A stretch of 64,000 nt of DNA, from NCBI RefSeq assembly GCF_019303475.1, contig NZ_JABLSI010000018.1, forward strand, positions 1-64,000, in the 5' to 3' direction. This stretch comes from Streptomyces sp. JJ38. Lineage in GTDB: Bacteria > Actinomycetota > Actinomycetes > Streptomycetales > Streptomycetaceae. Of the stretch, positions 26,974 to 43,503 are shown one piece after another (position 1 is the first letter of the stretch; each line of letters opens with the position of its first letter). The notes beneath the pieces were generated by a model. That model had not been told where the DNA came from. It saw only the letters and a program-made list of their open reading frames with translations, and ran no database searches. Made by a program: the position numbers and the translations under genes.

Positions 26974-28215
26974 TCAGCGCGCCTCGGCCAGCAGCTTCTG
27001 GATCCGGGAGACGCCCTCGACCAGGTCCTCGTCACCCAGAGCGTAGGACAGCCGCAGGTAGCCGGGGGTGCCGAAGGCCTCACCGGGAACGACGGCGACC
27101 TCGGCCTCCTCCAGGATCAGCGCGGCCAGCTCCACGGTGTCGGCGGGGCGCTTGCCGCGGATCTCCTTGCCCAGGAGGCCCTTGACCGACGGGTAGGCGT
27201 AGAAGGCGCCCTCGGGCTCCGGGCAGACGACGCCGTCGATCTCGTTGAGCATCCGCACGATCGTGCGGCGCCGACGGTCGAAGGCCTCCTTCATCGTGTC
27301 CACGGCCGTCAGGTCGCCGGAGACGGCGGCCAGCGCGGCGGCCTGGGCCACGTTGCTGACGTTGGAGGTGGCGTGGGACTGGAGGTTCGTCGCGGCCTTG
27401 ACGATGTCCTTCGGGCCGATGATCCAGCCGACCCGCCAGCCGGTCATGGCGTACGTCTTGGCCACGCCGTTGACGACGACGCAGCGGTCGGCCAGCTCCG
27501 GGACGACGACGGGCAGCGAGGAGAACTCGGCGTCGCCGTAGACGAGGTGCTCGTAGATCTCGTCCGTCATCACCCACAGGCCGTGCTCGGCGGCCCAGCG
27601 GCCCACGGCCTCGACCTGCTCGCGCGTGTACACGGCGCCGGTCGGGTTGGAGGGGGAGACGAAGAGCAGCACCTTGGTGCGCTCGGTGCGCGCGGCCTCG
27701 AGCTGCTCGACGCTCACCCGGTAGCCGGTCGTCTCGTCGGCGACGACGGGCACCGGAACGCCGCCGGCGAGCTTGATCGACTCCGGGTAGGTCGTCCAGT
27801 ACGGGGCCGGGACGATGACCTCGTCGCCCGGGTCCAGCATGGCGGCGAAGGCCTCGTAGATGGCCTGCTTGCCGCCGTTGGTGACGAGCACGTTGGCCGC
27901 CTCCACCCGGTAGCCCGAGTCGCGCAGCGTCTTCTCGGCGATGGCGGCCTTCAGCTCGGGCAGGCCGCCGGCCGGGGTGTAGCGGTGGAACTTGGGGTTG
28001 CGGCACGCCTCGACCGCCGCCTCGACGATGTAGTCGGGAGTCGGGAAGTCGGGCTCGCCCGCGCCGAAACCGATGACCGGCCGTCCGGCCGCCTTGAGGG
28101 CCTTCGCCTTGGCGTCGACGGCCAGGGTGGCCGACTCGGAGATCGCGCCGATGCGCGCCGACACGCGGTTCCCGGTCGGGGCGGGGGACTGGTCTGAGGG
28201 GGTTGCAGCAGTCAT
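26974..28215 (-). CDS. aspC: Aspartate aminotransferase, class I PLP enzyme
   Basis: A 413-aa fold-type I aminotransferase of subgroup I-gamma, exchanging amino groups between aspartate and 2-oxoglutarate. Signatures: [14 protein letters not shown] (residues about 51-64), [18 protein letters not shown] (Asn for the PLP ring), [11 protein letters not shown] (Asp to the pyridine N, then Tyr), [14 protein letters not shown], and the Schiff-base Lys in [18 protein letters not shown]. Arg for the substrate carboxylate is in [10 protein letters not shown]. Upstream lies the tRNA-Trp/secE region, transcribed the other way. Confidence 0.93.
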   Translation of the reverse strand: MTAATPSDQSPAPTGNRVSARIGAISESATLAVDAKAKALKAAGRPVIGFGAGEPDFPTPDYIVEAAVEACRNPKFHRYTPAGGLPELKAAIAEKTLRDSGYRVEAANVLVTNGGKQAIYEAFAAMLDPGDEVIVPAPYWTTYPESIKLAGGVPVPVVADETTGYRVSVEQLEAARTERTKVLLFVSPSNPTGAVYTREQVEAVGRWAAEHGLWVMTDEIYEHLVYGDAEFSSLPVVVPELADRCVVVNGVAKTYAMTGWRVGWIIGPKDIVKAATNLQSHATSNVSNVAQAAALAAVSGDLTAVDTMKEAFDRRRRTIVRMLNEIDGVVCPEPEGAFYAYPSVKGLLGKEIRGKRPADTVELAALILEEAEVAVVPGEAFGTPGYLRLSYALGDEDLVEGVSRIQKLLAEAR

Positions 28216-28535
28216 ACGAGCATCGTTGCAGACTCGCCGTCGGCCGGACACAACGGTTTCACTCCCCGGAGTCACCGCCCCGGGCCCGCGCCAGCCCCGG
28301 AGTCGGCGCGCGGACCCGCCCCGGAGCCCGTGCCGTGCCCCGTTCCCAGCCTCCCCCCGCAGCCGCGCGGGTGCGCCGGTTGGGCTCCGCCCGGGGGCCT
28401 GCGCACAGCCGCCGGGTGCAACCTGTTCGACGGCAGCGCGGTGAGCACGTACACTCTTCCCTCGTTGGCCTTCAGCGACCGTGGGCCGGGCACTCTACGC
28501 AGTGCCGGGAATGCGGTAGGTTGGGGGATCCGCAA
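28216..28535. other. Divergent regulatory region aspC / tRNA-Trp-secE
   Basis: 320 bases without a gene. Two -10-like boxes point toward secE: TACACT (28450-28455) and TAGGTT (28517-28522), the latter 13 bases before tRNA-Trp. An inverted repeat GGCACT-ctacgc-AGTGCC lies at 28489-28506. No -35 box is convincing. Confidence 0.45.
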
Positions 28536-28608
28536 AGGGTCGTAGCTCAATTGGTAGAGCACTGGTCTCCAAAACCAGCGGTTGGGGGTTCAAGTCCCTC
28601 CGGCCCTG
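28536..28608 (+). tRNA. tRNA-Trp (CCA)
   Basis: 73 bases. The acceptor AGGGTCG pairs with CGGCCCT (one U-G), anticodon stem CTGGT/ACCAG with loop CTCCAAA gives CCA, and the T loop is TTCAAGT. Discriminator G, no encoded CCA. It precedes secE, a conserved bacterial order. Confidence 0.96.
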
Positions 28609-28724
28609 CTCACGCATCTTCTCCACCCCATAGGATGGTGCGTGCAGGCGTACGTACTGAAATGCACCGCCGTGCGGCTGGGCCGAACGTCGCACGGCCC
28701 CGACCCCGGATCAGGTGAGGACAA

Positions 28725-29006
28725 GTGGCGGAGATCACCGATACTGCCGAGGTCCCCGAGCCCGGGCGTTCGTCGGACGACAAGAAGCCGCGGCGCGGCG
28801 GCAAGCGAGCCAAGAAGGGTCCGCTGGCTCGGCTGGCACTCTTCTACCGGCAGATCGTCGCCGAGCTCCGCAAGGTCGTCTGGCCCACGCGGCAGCAGCT
28901 CGCGACGTACACCACCGTGGTGATCATTTTTGTTCTCATCGTCATCGGTTTTGTCTTCGTGATTGACTATGGATTCAGCAAGGCCGTCGAGTTCGTCTTC
29001 GGCTGA
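28725..29006 (+). CDS. secE: Preprotein translocase subunit SecE
   Basis: Small essential SecYEG subunit, 93 aa. A charged cytosolic N-terminal tail (KKPRRGGKRAKKG) leads into the conserved amphipathic region YRQIVAELRKVVWPTRQQL (about residues 41-59) and one membrane helix (TVVIIFVLIVIGFVFVIDYG). GTG start with RBS GGTGAGGA. It is followed 77 bases later by nusG, the usual gene pair. Confidence 0.95.
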   Translation: MAEITDTAEVPEPGRSSDDKKPRRGGKRAKKGPLARLALFYRQIVAELRKVVWPTRQQLATYTTVVIIFVLIVIGFVFVIDYGFSKAVEFVFG

Positions 29007-29083
29007 GCCCCACCGCGGCGGCACCGCTTCCGTGGTGCCGATCCGTATGTTCGACCCCATAAAGCCAGGAAGAAGCAGCTACC

Positions 29084-29959
29084 GTGTCTGACCCGAACCT
29101 GAACGACGCCGTCGAGCCCGCCCAGGGCGGCGAGGCTGCGCTCGACTCCGTCGAGTCCACGGCAGCCGACAGCGTCGACCAGGCCGAGGCCGTGCAGGCC
29201 GCCGACGCGGTCGAGGAGCCCACCGTCGAAGCCGGCGCCGAGGTCGAGGCCGAGGCGGGGGCCGGTGAGGCCGCCGAGGACGACGCGGAGGCCGCCGAGG
29301 CCGCCGACACCGAGGCCGCCGAAGAGGCCGAGGAAGAGCCCGTCGACCCCGTCGCCGCGCTCCGCGAGGAGCTGCGCTTCCAGCCGGGCGAGTGGTACGT
29401 CATCCACACCTACGCCGGCTACGAGAACCGGGTGAAGACGAACCTGGAGCAGCGGGCCGTCTCGCTCAACGTCGAGGACTACATCTTCCAGGCCGAGGTG
29501 CCGCAGGAAGAGGTCGCCCAGATCAAGAACGGCGAGCGCCGCACCGTCCGGCAGAACAAGCTGCCCAGCTACGTGCTGGTCCGCATGGAACTGACGAACG
29601 AGTCCTGGGGCGTCGTCCGCAACACCCCCGGTGTCACCGGCTTCGTCGGGAACGCCTACGACCCGTACCCGCTCACGCTGGACGAGGTCGTCAAGATGCT
29701 CGCCCCCGAGGCCGAGGAGAAGGCCGCCAAGGAGGCCGCCGAGGCCGAGGGCCGTCCGGCGCCCAGCCGCAAGGTCGAGGTGCAGGTGCTGGACTTCGAG
29801 GTGGGCGACTCGGTCACCGTCACCGACGGCCCCTTCGCCACCCTCCAGGCGACCATCAACGAGATCAACGCCGACTCCAAGAAGGTCAAGGGCCTGGTGG
29901 AGATCTTCGGCCGCGAGACCCCGGTCGAGCTGAGCTTCGACCAGATCCAGAAGAACTGA
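29084..29959 (+). CDS. nusG: Transcription termination/antitermination factor NusG
   Basis: RNA polymerase-binding elongation factor of 291 aa. The first 100 residues are an acidic, Ala/Glu-rich extension typical of actinobacterial NusG. The NGN domain starts at [17 protein letters not shown], includes [29 protein letters not shown], and a KOW domain follows ([22 protein letters not shown]). E. coli NusG has 181 aa, and the extra length is the acidic tail. GTG start with RBS AGGAAG. Confidence 0.95.
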   Translation: MSDPNLNDAVEPAQGGEAALDSVESTAADSVDQAEAVQAADAVEEPTVEAGAEVEAEAGAGEAAEDDAEAAEAADTEAAEEAEEEPVDPVAALREELRFQPGEWYVIHTYAGYENRVKTNLEQRAVSLNVEDYIFQAEVPQEEVAQIKNGERRTVRQNKLPSYVLVRMELTNESWGVVRNTPGVTGFVGNAYDPYPLTLDEVVKMLAPEAEEKAAKEAAEAEGRPAPSRKVEVQVLDFEVGDSVTVTDGPFATLQATINEINADSKKVKGLVEIFGRETPVELSFDQIQKN

Positions 29960-29974
29960 GGCCCACGGCCCGGT

Positions 29975-30014
29975 CGAGCCCCCGCACGGCGCCAGCGGCG
30001 CCGCCGGGGGCTCG
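29975..30014 (+). terminator. Intrinsic terminator after nusG
   Basis: The outer stem CGAGCCCCCG / CGGGGGCTCG encloses a second perfect hairpin GGCGCC-agc-GGCGCC. It starts 16 bases after the nusG stop and separates nusG from rplK. Confidence 0.8.
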
Positions 30015-30130
30015 TTCCGTGCGGCCTCACACGCACCTCGGCCGTCGGTGACGTCCGCGGCCCGGCCCGTCCGACGGCGGGCCCGGCGGTGGTCGTCACG
30101 GCCTCCGCCCCAGGCTCGGGACCTGCCGGT

Positions 30131-30160
30131 TTCGCTCTGGGGTGGGGCATTGGCTATCGT
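30131..30160 (+). promoter_or_regulatory. Possible rplK promoter
   Basis: TTCGCT (30131-30136), 18-base spacer, TATCGT (30155-30160), about 70 bases before the rplK start. The -35 is a weak match. Confidence 0.4.
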
Positions 30161-30230
30161 GGTGCGGTATGCCTCCATCCGGATGACGGATGGATTGGCG
30201 AAACACTCTCACTCAAGACCCGGAGAGAGC

Positions 30231-30665
30231 ATGCCTCCCAAGAAGAAGAAGGTCACGGGGCTGATCAAGCTCCAGATCCAGGCCGGTGCCGCGAACCCGG
30301 CTCCGCCGGTCGGCCCCGCGCTGGGCCAGCACGGCGTGAACATCATGGAGTTCTGCAAGGCCTACAACGCCGCGACCGAGTCGCAGCGCGGTTGGGTCAT
30401 CCCGGTGGAGATCACGGTCTACGAGGACCGTTCGTTCACCTTCATCACCAAGACCCCGCCGGCCGCGAAGATGATCCTCAAGGCCGCGGGCGTGGAGAAG
30501 GGCTCCGGCGAGCCGCACACCAAGAAGGTCGCCAAGATCACGCGCGACCAGGTGCGGGAGATCGCCACCACCAAGATGCCCGACCTCAACGCCAACGACC
30601 TGGACGCCGCCGAGAAGATCATCGCCGGCACCGCGCGTTCCATGGGCGTGACGGTCGAGGGCTGA
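30231..30665 (+). CDS. rplK: 50S ribosomal protein L11
   Basis: Protein of the GTPase-associated centre that binds 23S rRNA helices 43/44 and is the thiostrepton-target partner, 144 aa. It opens [19 protein letters not shown]; the N-terminal domain has the proline hinge [21 protein letters not shown], the C-terminal rRNA-binding domain ends [20 protein letters not shown]. No change is visible at the prolines implicated in thiopeptide resistance. Forms an operon with rplA, 85 bases downstream. Confidence 0.97.
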   Translation: MPPKKKKVTGLIKLQIQAGAANPAPPVGPALGQHGVNIMEFCKAYNAATESQRGWVIPVEITVYEDRSFTFITKTPPAAKMILKAAGVEKGSGEPHTKKVAKITRDQVREIATTKMPDLNANDLDAAEKIIAGTARSMGVTVEG

Positions 30666-30750
30666 CCGACCCCGGTCACCAGCAGTTCCCGTGGAAGGGC
30701 CGAGCGCTTGGCCCACACCACGACTCCATACCTGAAACACAGGAGCAGAA

Positions 30751-31473
30751 GTGAAGCGCAGCAAGACTCTCCGCAGCGCGGACGCCAAGGTCGACCGCAC
30801 GCGGCTCTACGCCCCCCTCGAGGCCGTCCGCCTCGCCAAGGAGACCTCCGGGGTCAAGTTCGACCCCACCGTCGAGGTCGCGTTCCGGCTGGGTGTGGAC
30901 CCGCGCAAGGCCGACCAGATGGTCCGCGGCACCGTGAACCTGCCGCACGGCACCGGTAAGACCGCCCGGGTCCTGGTCTTCGCGACCGGTGACCGTGCAG
31001 CCGCCGCGGAAGCCGCGGGCGCCGACATCGTCGGCTCCGACGAGCTGATCGACGAGATCTCCAAGGGCAACCGCCTGAACGAGTTCGACGCCGTCGTCGC
31101 CACCCCGGACCTCATGGGCAAGGTCGGCCGCCTGGGCCGCGTGCTCGGTCCGCGTGGTCTGATGCCGAACCCCAAGACCGGCACCGTCACCCCCGACGTC
31201 GCCAAGGCCGTCACCGAGATCAAGGGCGGCAAGATCGAGTTCCGTGTCGACAAGCACGCGAACCTGCACTTCATCATCGGCAAGGCCTCGTTCAGCGACG
31301 AGCAGCTCGTCGAGAACTACGCGGCGGCGCTGGAGGAGATCAACCGGCTGAAGCCGTCCGCGGCCAAGGGCCGGTACATCAAGAAGGCCACCATCACCAC
31401 CACGATGGGCCCCGGCATCCCGGTCGACTCCAACCGCACCCGCAACCTCCTCGTCGAGGACGAGGCGGCCTGA
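30751..31473 (+). CDS. rplA: 50S ribosomal protein L1
   Basis: L1-stalk protein, 240 aa, that controls release of deacylated tRNA and in many bacteria represses its own operon by binding the mRNA. Signatures: [37 protein letters not shown], and [21 protein letters not shown] in the second domain. GTG start with RBS AGGAG. Last gene of the rplK-rplA unit, closed by a 15-bp terminator. Confidence 0.97.
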   Translation: MKRSKTLRSADAKVDRTRLYAPLEAVRLAKETSGVKFDPTVEVAFRLGVDPRKADQMVRGTVNLPHGTGKTARVLVFATGDRAAAAEAAGADIVGSDELIDEISKGNRLNEFDAVVATPDLMGKVGRLGRVLGPRGLMPNPKTGTVTPDVAKAVTEIKGGKIEFRVDKHANLHFIIGKASFSDEQLVENYAAALEEINRLKPSAAKGRYIKKATITTTMGPGIPVDSNRTRNLLVEDEAA

Positions 31474-31493
31474 CGCGTCGGTCGAGCCTGACC

Positions 31494-31526
31494 CGAAGCC
31501 CCCGCTCCCTCGGAGCGGGGGCTTCG
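31494..31526 (+). terminator. Intrinsic terminator after rplA
   Basis: A perfect 15-bp stem CGAAGCCCCCGCTCC / GGAGCGGGGGCTTCG with a three-base loop, 20 bases after the rplA stop. Confidence 0.92.
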
Positions 31527-31593
31527 TCGTTGTCAGACACCTGCCGGCATGCACTACGGTTGGCACATTCACTGGCACAACTTGGGGGGACGC

Positions 31594-32562
31594 ATGCGTC
31601 CGATACGTAAGACGGCGCTGGGAGCCGCGAGCCTGGCCGTGGCCGTCGTGCTGACGGGCTGCTCCGGCGGCGGCGAGAAGAGCGACGAGGGGGGCACGTC
31701 CGCCCCGGCGAAGTCCGCCGAGCAGCGCACCGAGGAGCGCTCCGCGCTCCAGGTGATGACGGCGGCGACGAAGAAGACCACCGAGGCGAAGTCCGCCCGG
31801 GTCGAGATGACGATGACGATGCCCGAGGGCGCGGCCGGTCCGGGGGGCGAGGCCGGGTCGATGGAGATGCGCGGCGTCATGTCCTGGGACCCGGTCGCCA
31901 TGGACCTCACCCTCAGCGGCTCCGCCTTCGAGGAGGCGGCCGGTGAGCCCGGCATGCCGGACGAGATCCGCATGATCTGGCTCGACGACGTCATGTACAT
32001 GCACATGGGCGAGGCCATGGCGGCCGAGACCGACGGCAAGAGCTGGATCAAGATGGATCTGGGCGCGCTGGCGGAGCAGACCGAGGACGAGGAGATCGCC
32101 CGGCAGATGACGGGTGGCCTGCAGGACATGGGTCAGAGCCCGGCCGAGCAGATGGCCCTCCTGCTCGACTCGCCCAGCATCAAGCACGTCGGTGCGGAGA
32201 AGCTGGACGGCGAGGCCACGCAGCACTACCAGGGCACGCTGAGCATCGCCGAGCTCCTGGAGATGGAGAAGGAGCAGTCCGCCTCCGCGGACTTCATGAC
32301 CGAGGAGGAGCGCAAGGAGCTCCTGGAGGGCATGGACGAGACCGGCATCGAGAGCCTGGACCTCGACGTCTGGATCAACGGCGACGACATGCCGGTCAAG
32401 CTGACGATGACGATGGACAGCCCCATGGGCGCCATGGAGGTCACCCAGCGCATCACCGACTACGGCGTCAAGGTCGCCCCGCAGGCCCCGCCGGCGAAGG
32501 ACACTTTCGACTTCATGCAGATGCTGGAGGAGATGGGGGAGCCCGGCTCCCCCGCCGTCTGA
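31594..32562 (+). CDS. Secreted lipoprotein, LppX/LprAFG-like
   Basis: A 322-aa lipoprotein: basic start MRPIRKT, hydrophobic stretch, lipobox LTGC with Cys23, then a Gly/Ser/Glu linker. The mature part (ALQVMTAATKKTTEAKSARVEMTMTMP...) has the alternating strand pattern of LppX/LprG-like folds, which hold a lipid or glycolipid in a hydrophobic cavity. It is unusually rich in Met and acidic residues. An equivalent gene lies between rplA and rplJ in other Streptomyces (from memory). RBS GGGGGGAC precedes the ATG. Confidence 0.82.
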   Translation: MRPIRKTALGAASLAVAVVLTGCSGGGEKSDEGGTSAPAKSAEQRTEERSALQVMTAATKKTTEAKSARVEMTMTMPEGAAGPGGEAGSMEMRGVMSWDPVAMDLTLSGSAFEEAAGEPGMPDEIRMIWLDDVMYMHMGEAMAAETDGKSWIKMDLGALAEQTEDEEIARQMTGGLQDMGQSPAEQMALLLDSPSIKHVGAEKLDGEATQHYQGTLSIAELLEMEKEQSASADFMTEEERKELLEGMDETGIESLDLDVWINGDDMPVKLTMTMDSPMGAMEVTQRITDYGVKVAPQAPPAKDTFDFMQMLEEMGEPGSPAV

Positions 32563-32572
32563 GCCCCTCGCG

Positions 32573-32601
32573 TTCCCCGCGCCCTGAAGGGGCGCGGGGA
32601 A
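32573..32601. terminator. 12-bp palindrome after the lipoprotein gene; Streptomyces dispersed repeat type
   Basis: TTCCCCGCGCCC / GGGGCGCGGGGAA forms a 12-bp stem with loop TGAAG, 11 bases after the stop. The arm and the following AACTGCGCGA belong to a palindrome family that recurs after many Streptomyces genes (from memory). Confidence 0.7.
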
Positions 32602-32689
32602 CTGCGCGAGCGGCCACGACGTGCCCGCGGTCCGCGAACGCACAGGTGGGGGCTGTCCCTGCCCGGGGTGGGGTGCGGGCTGCGCTTGC

Positions 32690-32734
32690 CAGCCCTGCGC
32701 CTTCGGCGCAGACCTCCCAAGCGCGGCAGGGCTG
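32690..32734. repeat. Nested inverted repeat upstream of the rplJ promoter
   Basis: CAGCCCTG (32690-32697) pairs with CAGGGCTG (32727-32734); inside, CTGCGCC-ttc-GGCGCAG forms a second hairpin. No gene is associated; it may be part of the dispersed palindrome that begins at 32573. Confidence 0.6.
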
Positions 32735-32771
32735 CCCGGAGCCGGCCGGCGGCGGGCGGGCCGGAGGCGAT

Positions 32772-32801
32772 TTGCGCGGGTGGCGGGCGCCCCCGTACAG
32801 T
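32772..32801 (+). promoter_or_regulatory. rplJ-rplL promoter
   Basis: TTGCGC (32772-32777), 18-base spacer, TACAGT (32796-32801), a good SigA/HrdB match. It leaves a leader of about 280 bases before rplJ, as expected for an autoregulated L10 operon. Confidence 0.65.
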
Positions 32802-32807
32802 GTCGCG

Positions 32808-33085
32808 GTAGCCAAAGACCGCTGGTCGTTGCTGTGTGCCTCCGCGAGGGGGTGCTCAGTGGCCTAAGGATCCGCCCGTTGGGCGGACGGCCCGTGCAGG
32901 CACATGAGGTCCACTCCGGCATGGGCGCGAGCCCGAAGCCGTCGAGTCACGCCCCGTGCGCCTGCGCACCGGGGCGTTTCGCTTGTTAGCGGCTCCTTCC
33001 TGTAGTGCCCGATGGGGCGGTCCGGCGCGACGGGCCGGTCGTAGGACCGGCCGAGGACCAACACCCGGAAGGAGGCGCGAGGCTC
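32808..33085 (+). promoter_or_regulatory. rplJ leader with hairpin (L10 autoregulation candidate)
   Basis: The long untranslated leader contains short helices (CCGCCCGTTGGGCGGACGG at 32873-32891) and a strong stem CGCCCCGTGCG / GCACCGGGGCG at 32950-32976 with one bulge, followed by TTTCGCTTGTT. In many bacteria the L10-L12 complex binds such leaders to control rplJL. That this one is bound is an inference. Confidence 0.55.
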
Positions 33086-33640
33086 ATGGCGACGCCCGAC
33101 AAGGTCGCAGCCGTTGAGGAGATGACGGAGAAGTTCCGTAACTCCAACGCCGCTGTGGTCACCGCGTACACCGGTCTTTCCGTGGCACAGCTCAAGGAGC
33201 TGCGCCGCTCGCTCGGTGACAACGCCCAGTACCGTGTGGTGAAGAACACGCTGACCAAGATCGCGGCCAAGGAGGCCGGGATCACCACGCTCGACGAGTT
33301 CCTGGTGGGCTCGACGGCGGTCACCTTCGTGACCGGTGACCCGGTCGAGGCGGCTAAGGGTCTGCGTGACTTCGCCAAGGAGAACCCCGCGCTCGAGGTC
33401 AAGGGCGGTGTCCTTGACGGCAGGGCCCTGACCGCGGACGAGATCAAGAAGCTTGCGGACCTCGAGTCCCGCGAGGTGCTGCTCGCCAAGCTGGCCGGTG
33501 GCATGAAGGCGTCCATGGCGAAGGCCGCGGCGACCTTCCAGGCCCCGCTCACGAAGTTCGTCCGCACCGCGGACGCGCTGCGTGCCAAGGCCGAGCAGGG
33601 CGGTGCCGGTACGCCGGCTCCCGCCGAGGCCGCGGAGTAA
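33086..33640 (+). CDS. rplJ: 50S ribosomal protein L10
   Basis: Stalk-base protein of 184 aa that anchors L7/L12 dimers. It opens [31 protein letters not shown], has the rRNA-binding [17 protein letters not shown] (about residues 50-66), and ends in the helix carrying L12 sites followed by an Ala/Pro tail. ATG with RBS GGAGG 12-16 bases upstream. Cotranscribed with rplL, 108 bases downstream. Confidence 0.97.
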   Translation: MATPDKVAAVEEMTEKFRNSNAAVVTAYTGLSVAQLKELRRSLGDNAQYRVVKNTLTKIAAKEAGITTLDEFLVGSTAVTFVTGDPVEAAKGLRDFAKENPALEVKGGVLDGRALTADEIKKLADLESREVLLAKLAGGMKASMAKAAATFQAPLTKFVRTADALRAKAEQGGAGTPAPAEAAE

Positions 33641-33748
33641 CCACTCCCCGGTCCAGCGGGCCCCGTCTACACAGCGAAGCCGCCAGGCGCACGCCCGCCG
33701 ACATGTACGACATCCGGCACCAGCCGACTTAGTGGAAGGACGCCAACC

Positions 33749-34138
33749 ATGGCGAAGCTCACCCAGGACGAGCTGCTCGCGCAGTTCGAGGAGATGACCC
33801 TCATCGAGCTCTCCGACTTCGTGAAGAAGTTCGAGGAGAAGTTCGACGTCGAGGCCGCCGCTCCGGCCGCCGTCGTCGCCGCCGCTCCGGGCCAGGGTGG
33901 TGGCGAGGCCGCCGCCGCCGAGGAGAAGGACGAGTTCGACGTCGTCCTCACCGGCGCCGGTGACAAGAAGATCCAGGTCATCAAGGTCGTGCGCGAGCTG
34001 ACCTCCCTCGGCCTGAAGGAGGCCAAGGACCTGGTCGACAACACGCCGAAGCCGGTTCTGGAGAAGGCCAACAAGGAGGCCGCGGACAAGGCCAAGGAGG
34101 CCCTCGAGGGCGCCGGCGCCTCCGTCGAGGTCAAGTGA
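33749..34138 (+). CDS. rplL: 50S ribosomal protein L7/L12
   Basis: Flexible ribosomal stalk protein, 129 aa, that recruits EF-Tu, EF-G and other GTPases. The N-terminal dimerisation domain ([32 protein letters not shown]) is joined by an Ala/Gly hinge (about residues 38-58) to the C-terminal domain with the factor-binding helices [33 protein letters not shown]. Fully standard length. Confidence 0.98.
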   Translation: MAKLTQDELLAQFEEMTLIELSDFVKKFEEKFDVEAAAPAAVVAAAPGQGGGEAAAAEEKDEFDVVLTGAGDKKIQVIKVVRELTSLGLKEAKDLVDNTPKPVLEKANKEAADKAKEALEGAGASVEVK

Positions 34139-34189
34139 CCCGCTGAACCTCCGCGGGGCGGTGGCCGCACGCGGCTCCCGACCCGCTCG

Positions 34190-34225
34190 CCGAGGGCGAT
34201 CACCCATCCGGGTGGTCGCCCTCGG
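34190..34225 (+). terminator. Terminator/attenuator after rplL
   Basis: A 16-bp stem from CCGAGGGCGATCACCC and its near-perfect complement (one G-U) with loop ATCC, followed by GCGTTTT. It separates rplJL from rpoBC, where partial readthrough is known in other bacteria. Confidence 0.85.
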
Positions 34226-34791
34226 GCGTTTTCGGGGCCCACAGGCGGGTGAATTCCCGGGGTTACCCGCCGGTCACGCTCTCACGCGCGCGCCGCTCTC
34301 CTTGCCTTCGCGTCCGCCACGGGTAGGGTGATCACCGGTGTTCGGCGCGACCCTCCGTGACGGGGGTGTCGGGCGGGACGGGGCGGTCTCCGGCCGCCGC
34401 ACATCGCGGGTGTGACGGCCGCGGCGGAGTGCGGGGCCTTGACGTATGGCGTCCGGGCGCGCGATTCTCACAAGCGCCGTGGCGTCAGGGGGCGCACCGG
34501 TTCGGAGTTCCGCGGAACCCGAGGCATGGATCCTCGGCGATGTGGGAAGTCTTGCGGCAGGCACCGAGAGGCAGGCCGAAGGACAGCGCCGAGGCAGTAC
34601 CCGACAGACAACCGAGGATGAGCTCCCGGAGGGAGAGAGAGGCCCTGCGCCGATCTCCGATGTTCCGCTCTGGACATCAGTGGGCCTTGTGGCTACACTG
34701 ACCCTTTGCGCTGCCTTATAGCTGCTCCCTGCCCGTCACCAGGGGCACCGGTATGCGCGTAGTGAGTCCGAGCCCTCGGAAGGACCCCCTC
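34226..34791. other. rplL-rpoB intergenic and rpoB leader
   Basis: 566 bases with no gene. The left part is GC-rich with no structure I can assign; the right part has the rpoB promoter (34671-34699) and the RBS GGAAGGA (34777-34783). Confidence 0.55.
34671..34699 (+). promoter_or_regulatory. rpoB promoter
   Basis: TGGACA (34671-34676), 17-base spacer, TACACT (34694-34699). The following sequence GACCCTTTGCGCTGCC is typical of the region before actinobacterial rpoB. Confidence 0.7.
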
Positions 34792-38274
<3,483 letters not shown>

Positions 38275-38282
38275 CGGGTGGT

Positions 38283-38311
38283 CGGGGGGCCGTGCACACC
38301 ACGGCCCCCCG
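38283..38311 (+). other. Hairpin between rpoB and rpoC
   Basis: A perfect 12-bp stem CGGGGGGCCGTG / CACGGCCCCCCG with loop CACAC, eight bases after the rpoB stop, with no U-run. Too strong to be chance; it could be an RNA processing or pausing site, since rpoC must be cotranscribed. Confidence 0.6.
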
Positions 38312-38370
38312 GCACTCCCCGGACCCCGTTCAGACCACAATTGACACGACCCTGAGAGGGATTGACGAGA

Positions 38371-42270
<3,900 letters not shown>

Positions 42271-42328
42271 GGCGCCCGAGTCCCTCCGCGCGAGCCGCGC
42301 ACCGGCTCGCAGGGCTCGCAGGACCATC

Positions 42329-42364
42329 CGCAGGGCGGTACCCCGAACGGGGTGCCGCCCTGCG
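42329..42364 (+). terminator. Intrinsic terminator after rpoC
   Basis: A 16-bp stem (CGCAGGGCGGTACCCC with its complement, one G-U) and loop GAAC, followed by GCGTTTCCCC, 58 bases after the stop. Confidence 0.9.
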
Positions 42365-42523
42365 GCGTTTCCCCGCACCCGCCCGGCCGCCCGGTCCGGG
42401 GGCGGGAATCACGGCCGGACAAGCAGAAGCGCGGTCCGTGGAACTCGCGCGGCGGCCCGAACGTCGTGGATGATGAGCAGTGTTGCTCCGGGACACGCTC
42501 CGGAGGCGGGGAGGAGTCGGGCG

Positions 42524-43078
42524 ATGTCACTGAACTGGCAGGGCGGTAACCAGCCTTTCGCAGGTCAGCCCTACGGCGGGCAGCCGTTCATGCGCGCCTC
42601 CGACGCGGACCGGGAGCGTGCCGCCGACGTGCTGAAGGCCGGGTACGCCGAGGGCCGGCTGGGCAAGGACGAGTACGACGCCCGGCTGAACCGGCTGCAC
42701 CGGGCGTTGACGTACGCGGAGATCCAGCCCGTCATCGCCGATCTCCCGCAGGGCCCGGTGCCGGCGCAACCGGCGGTACGCCACCCGGAGCCGATGGTCC
42801 ACATCACGCCGCCGCGCTACATCGCGCCGATGCCCCCGCCCCCGGCGCCGCCGTACAGCGGGGTGGCCATCGCGGCCCTGGTGCTGGCCATCCTGACGCC
42901 GATGACGTACGGGGTGTGCGCGATCCCGTCCGTCATCCTGGGCCACATCGCCAAGGCGGACGTCCGCAAGACGGGCAAGCAGGGCGACGGCTTCGCCACG
43001 GCCGGGCTGGTCGTGGGGTACCTGGCGCTCGGCCTGATCGCCCTCGTCGTCCTTCTCGGGGTCACCCTGGCGGGGTAG
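42524..43078 (+). CDS. DUF1707 and DUF4190 domain membrane protein
   Basis: A 184-aa protein. DUF1707 covers about residues 22-72 (MRASDADRERAADVLKAGYAEGRLGKDEYDARLNR), a short domain common in actinobacterial membrane proteins. A Pro-rich linker follows, then DUF4190 with two membrane helices (GVAIAALVLAILTPMTYGVCAIPSVILGHIA and GLVVGYLALGLIALVVLLG). Function unknown. ATG with RBS GGGGAGGAG. Stands alone between rpoC and rpsL. Confidence 0.85.
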   Translation: MSLNWQGGNQPFAGQPYGGQPFMRASDADRERAADVLKAGYAEGRLGKDEYDARLNRLHRALTYAEIQPVIADLPQGPVPAQPAVRHPEPMVHITPPRYIAPMPPPPAPPYSGVAIAALVLAILTPMTYGVCAIPSVILGHIAKADVRKTGKQGDGFATAGLVVGYLALGLIALVVLLGVTLAG

Positions 43079-43503
43079 CCGCGCGGGGCGTGGGCCGTGG
43101 GGCCCGGGGCGCCCGGTGCCGCGCGCTGCGCTCGCCGGCCCCGTTCCACCGGCGCAGACGTCCCCGGAGCGCTTCCGCAGGCCCTCTGGTCGTCGTCGGC
43201 GACGGCGGCTACCGTGAGGGCAGCCGGGTGAGGGCGCCCGGTTTTCCGTGCCACCGCCCGCGTGCCGTTCTCTTTTGACCGGAGCGGATGCGGTAGGTAC
43301 GCTCTGACCTTGTGCCTGGGGTGTCCCCTGCGCTGCTTCGGCCGCTCGTGTGACACCAGGATCTGCACACGCTTCTCCCTCCAGAGGAGTCACCCCGTCC
43401 CCGTGGCGGGGGTCTGCAGCCTCCGACACACCCGACCGCGTGGGTCGGACAATGTGGCCCAGGTTAGCTTTACCGAGACTGGCACACAGAAACCGGAGAA
43501 ACT
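43079..43503. other. Leader region of the rpsL operon
   Basis: 425 bases without a gene. It contains the promoter at 43275-43303 and about 200 bases of leader up to the rpsL GTG. A short GC-rich palindromic stretch lies at 43100-43160. Confidence 0.5.
43275..43303 (+). promoter_or_regulatory. rpsL-rpsG-fusA-tuf promoter
   Basis: TTGACC (43275-43280), 17-base spacer, TACGCT (43298-43303). This is the best consensus SigA/HrdB promoter in the window, about 195 bases before rpsL. Confidence 0.75.
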
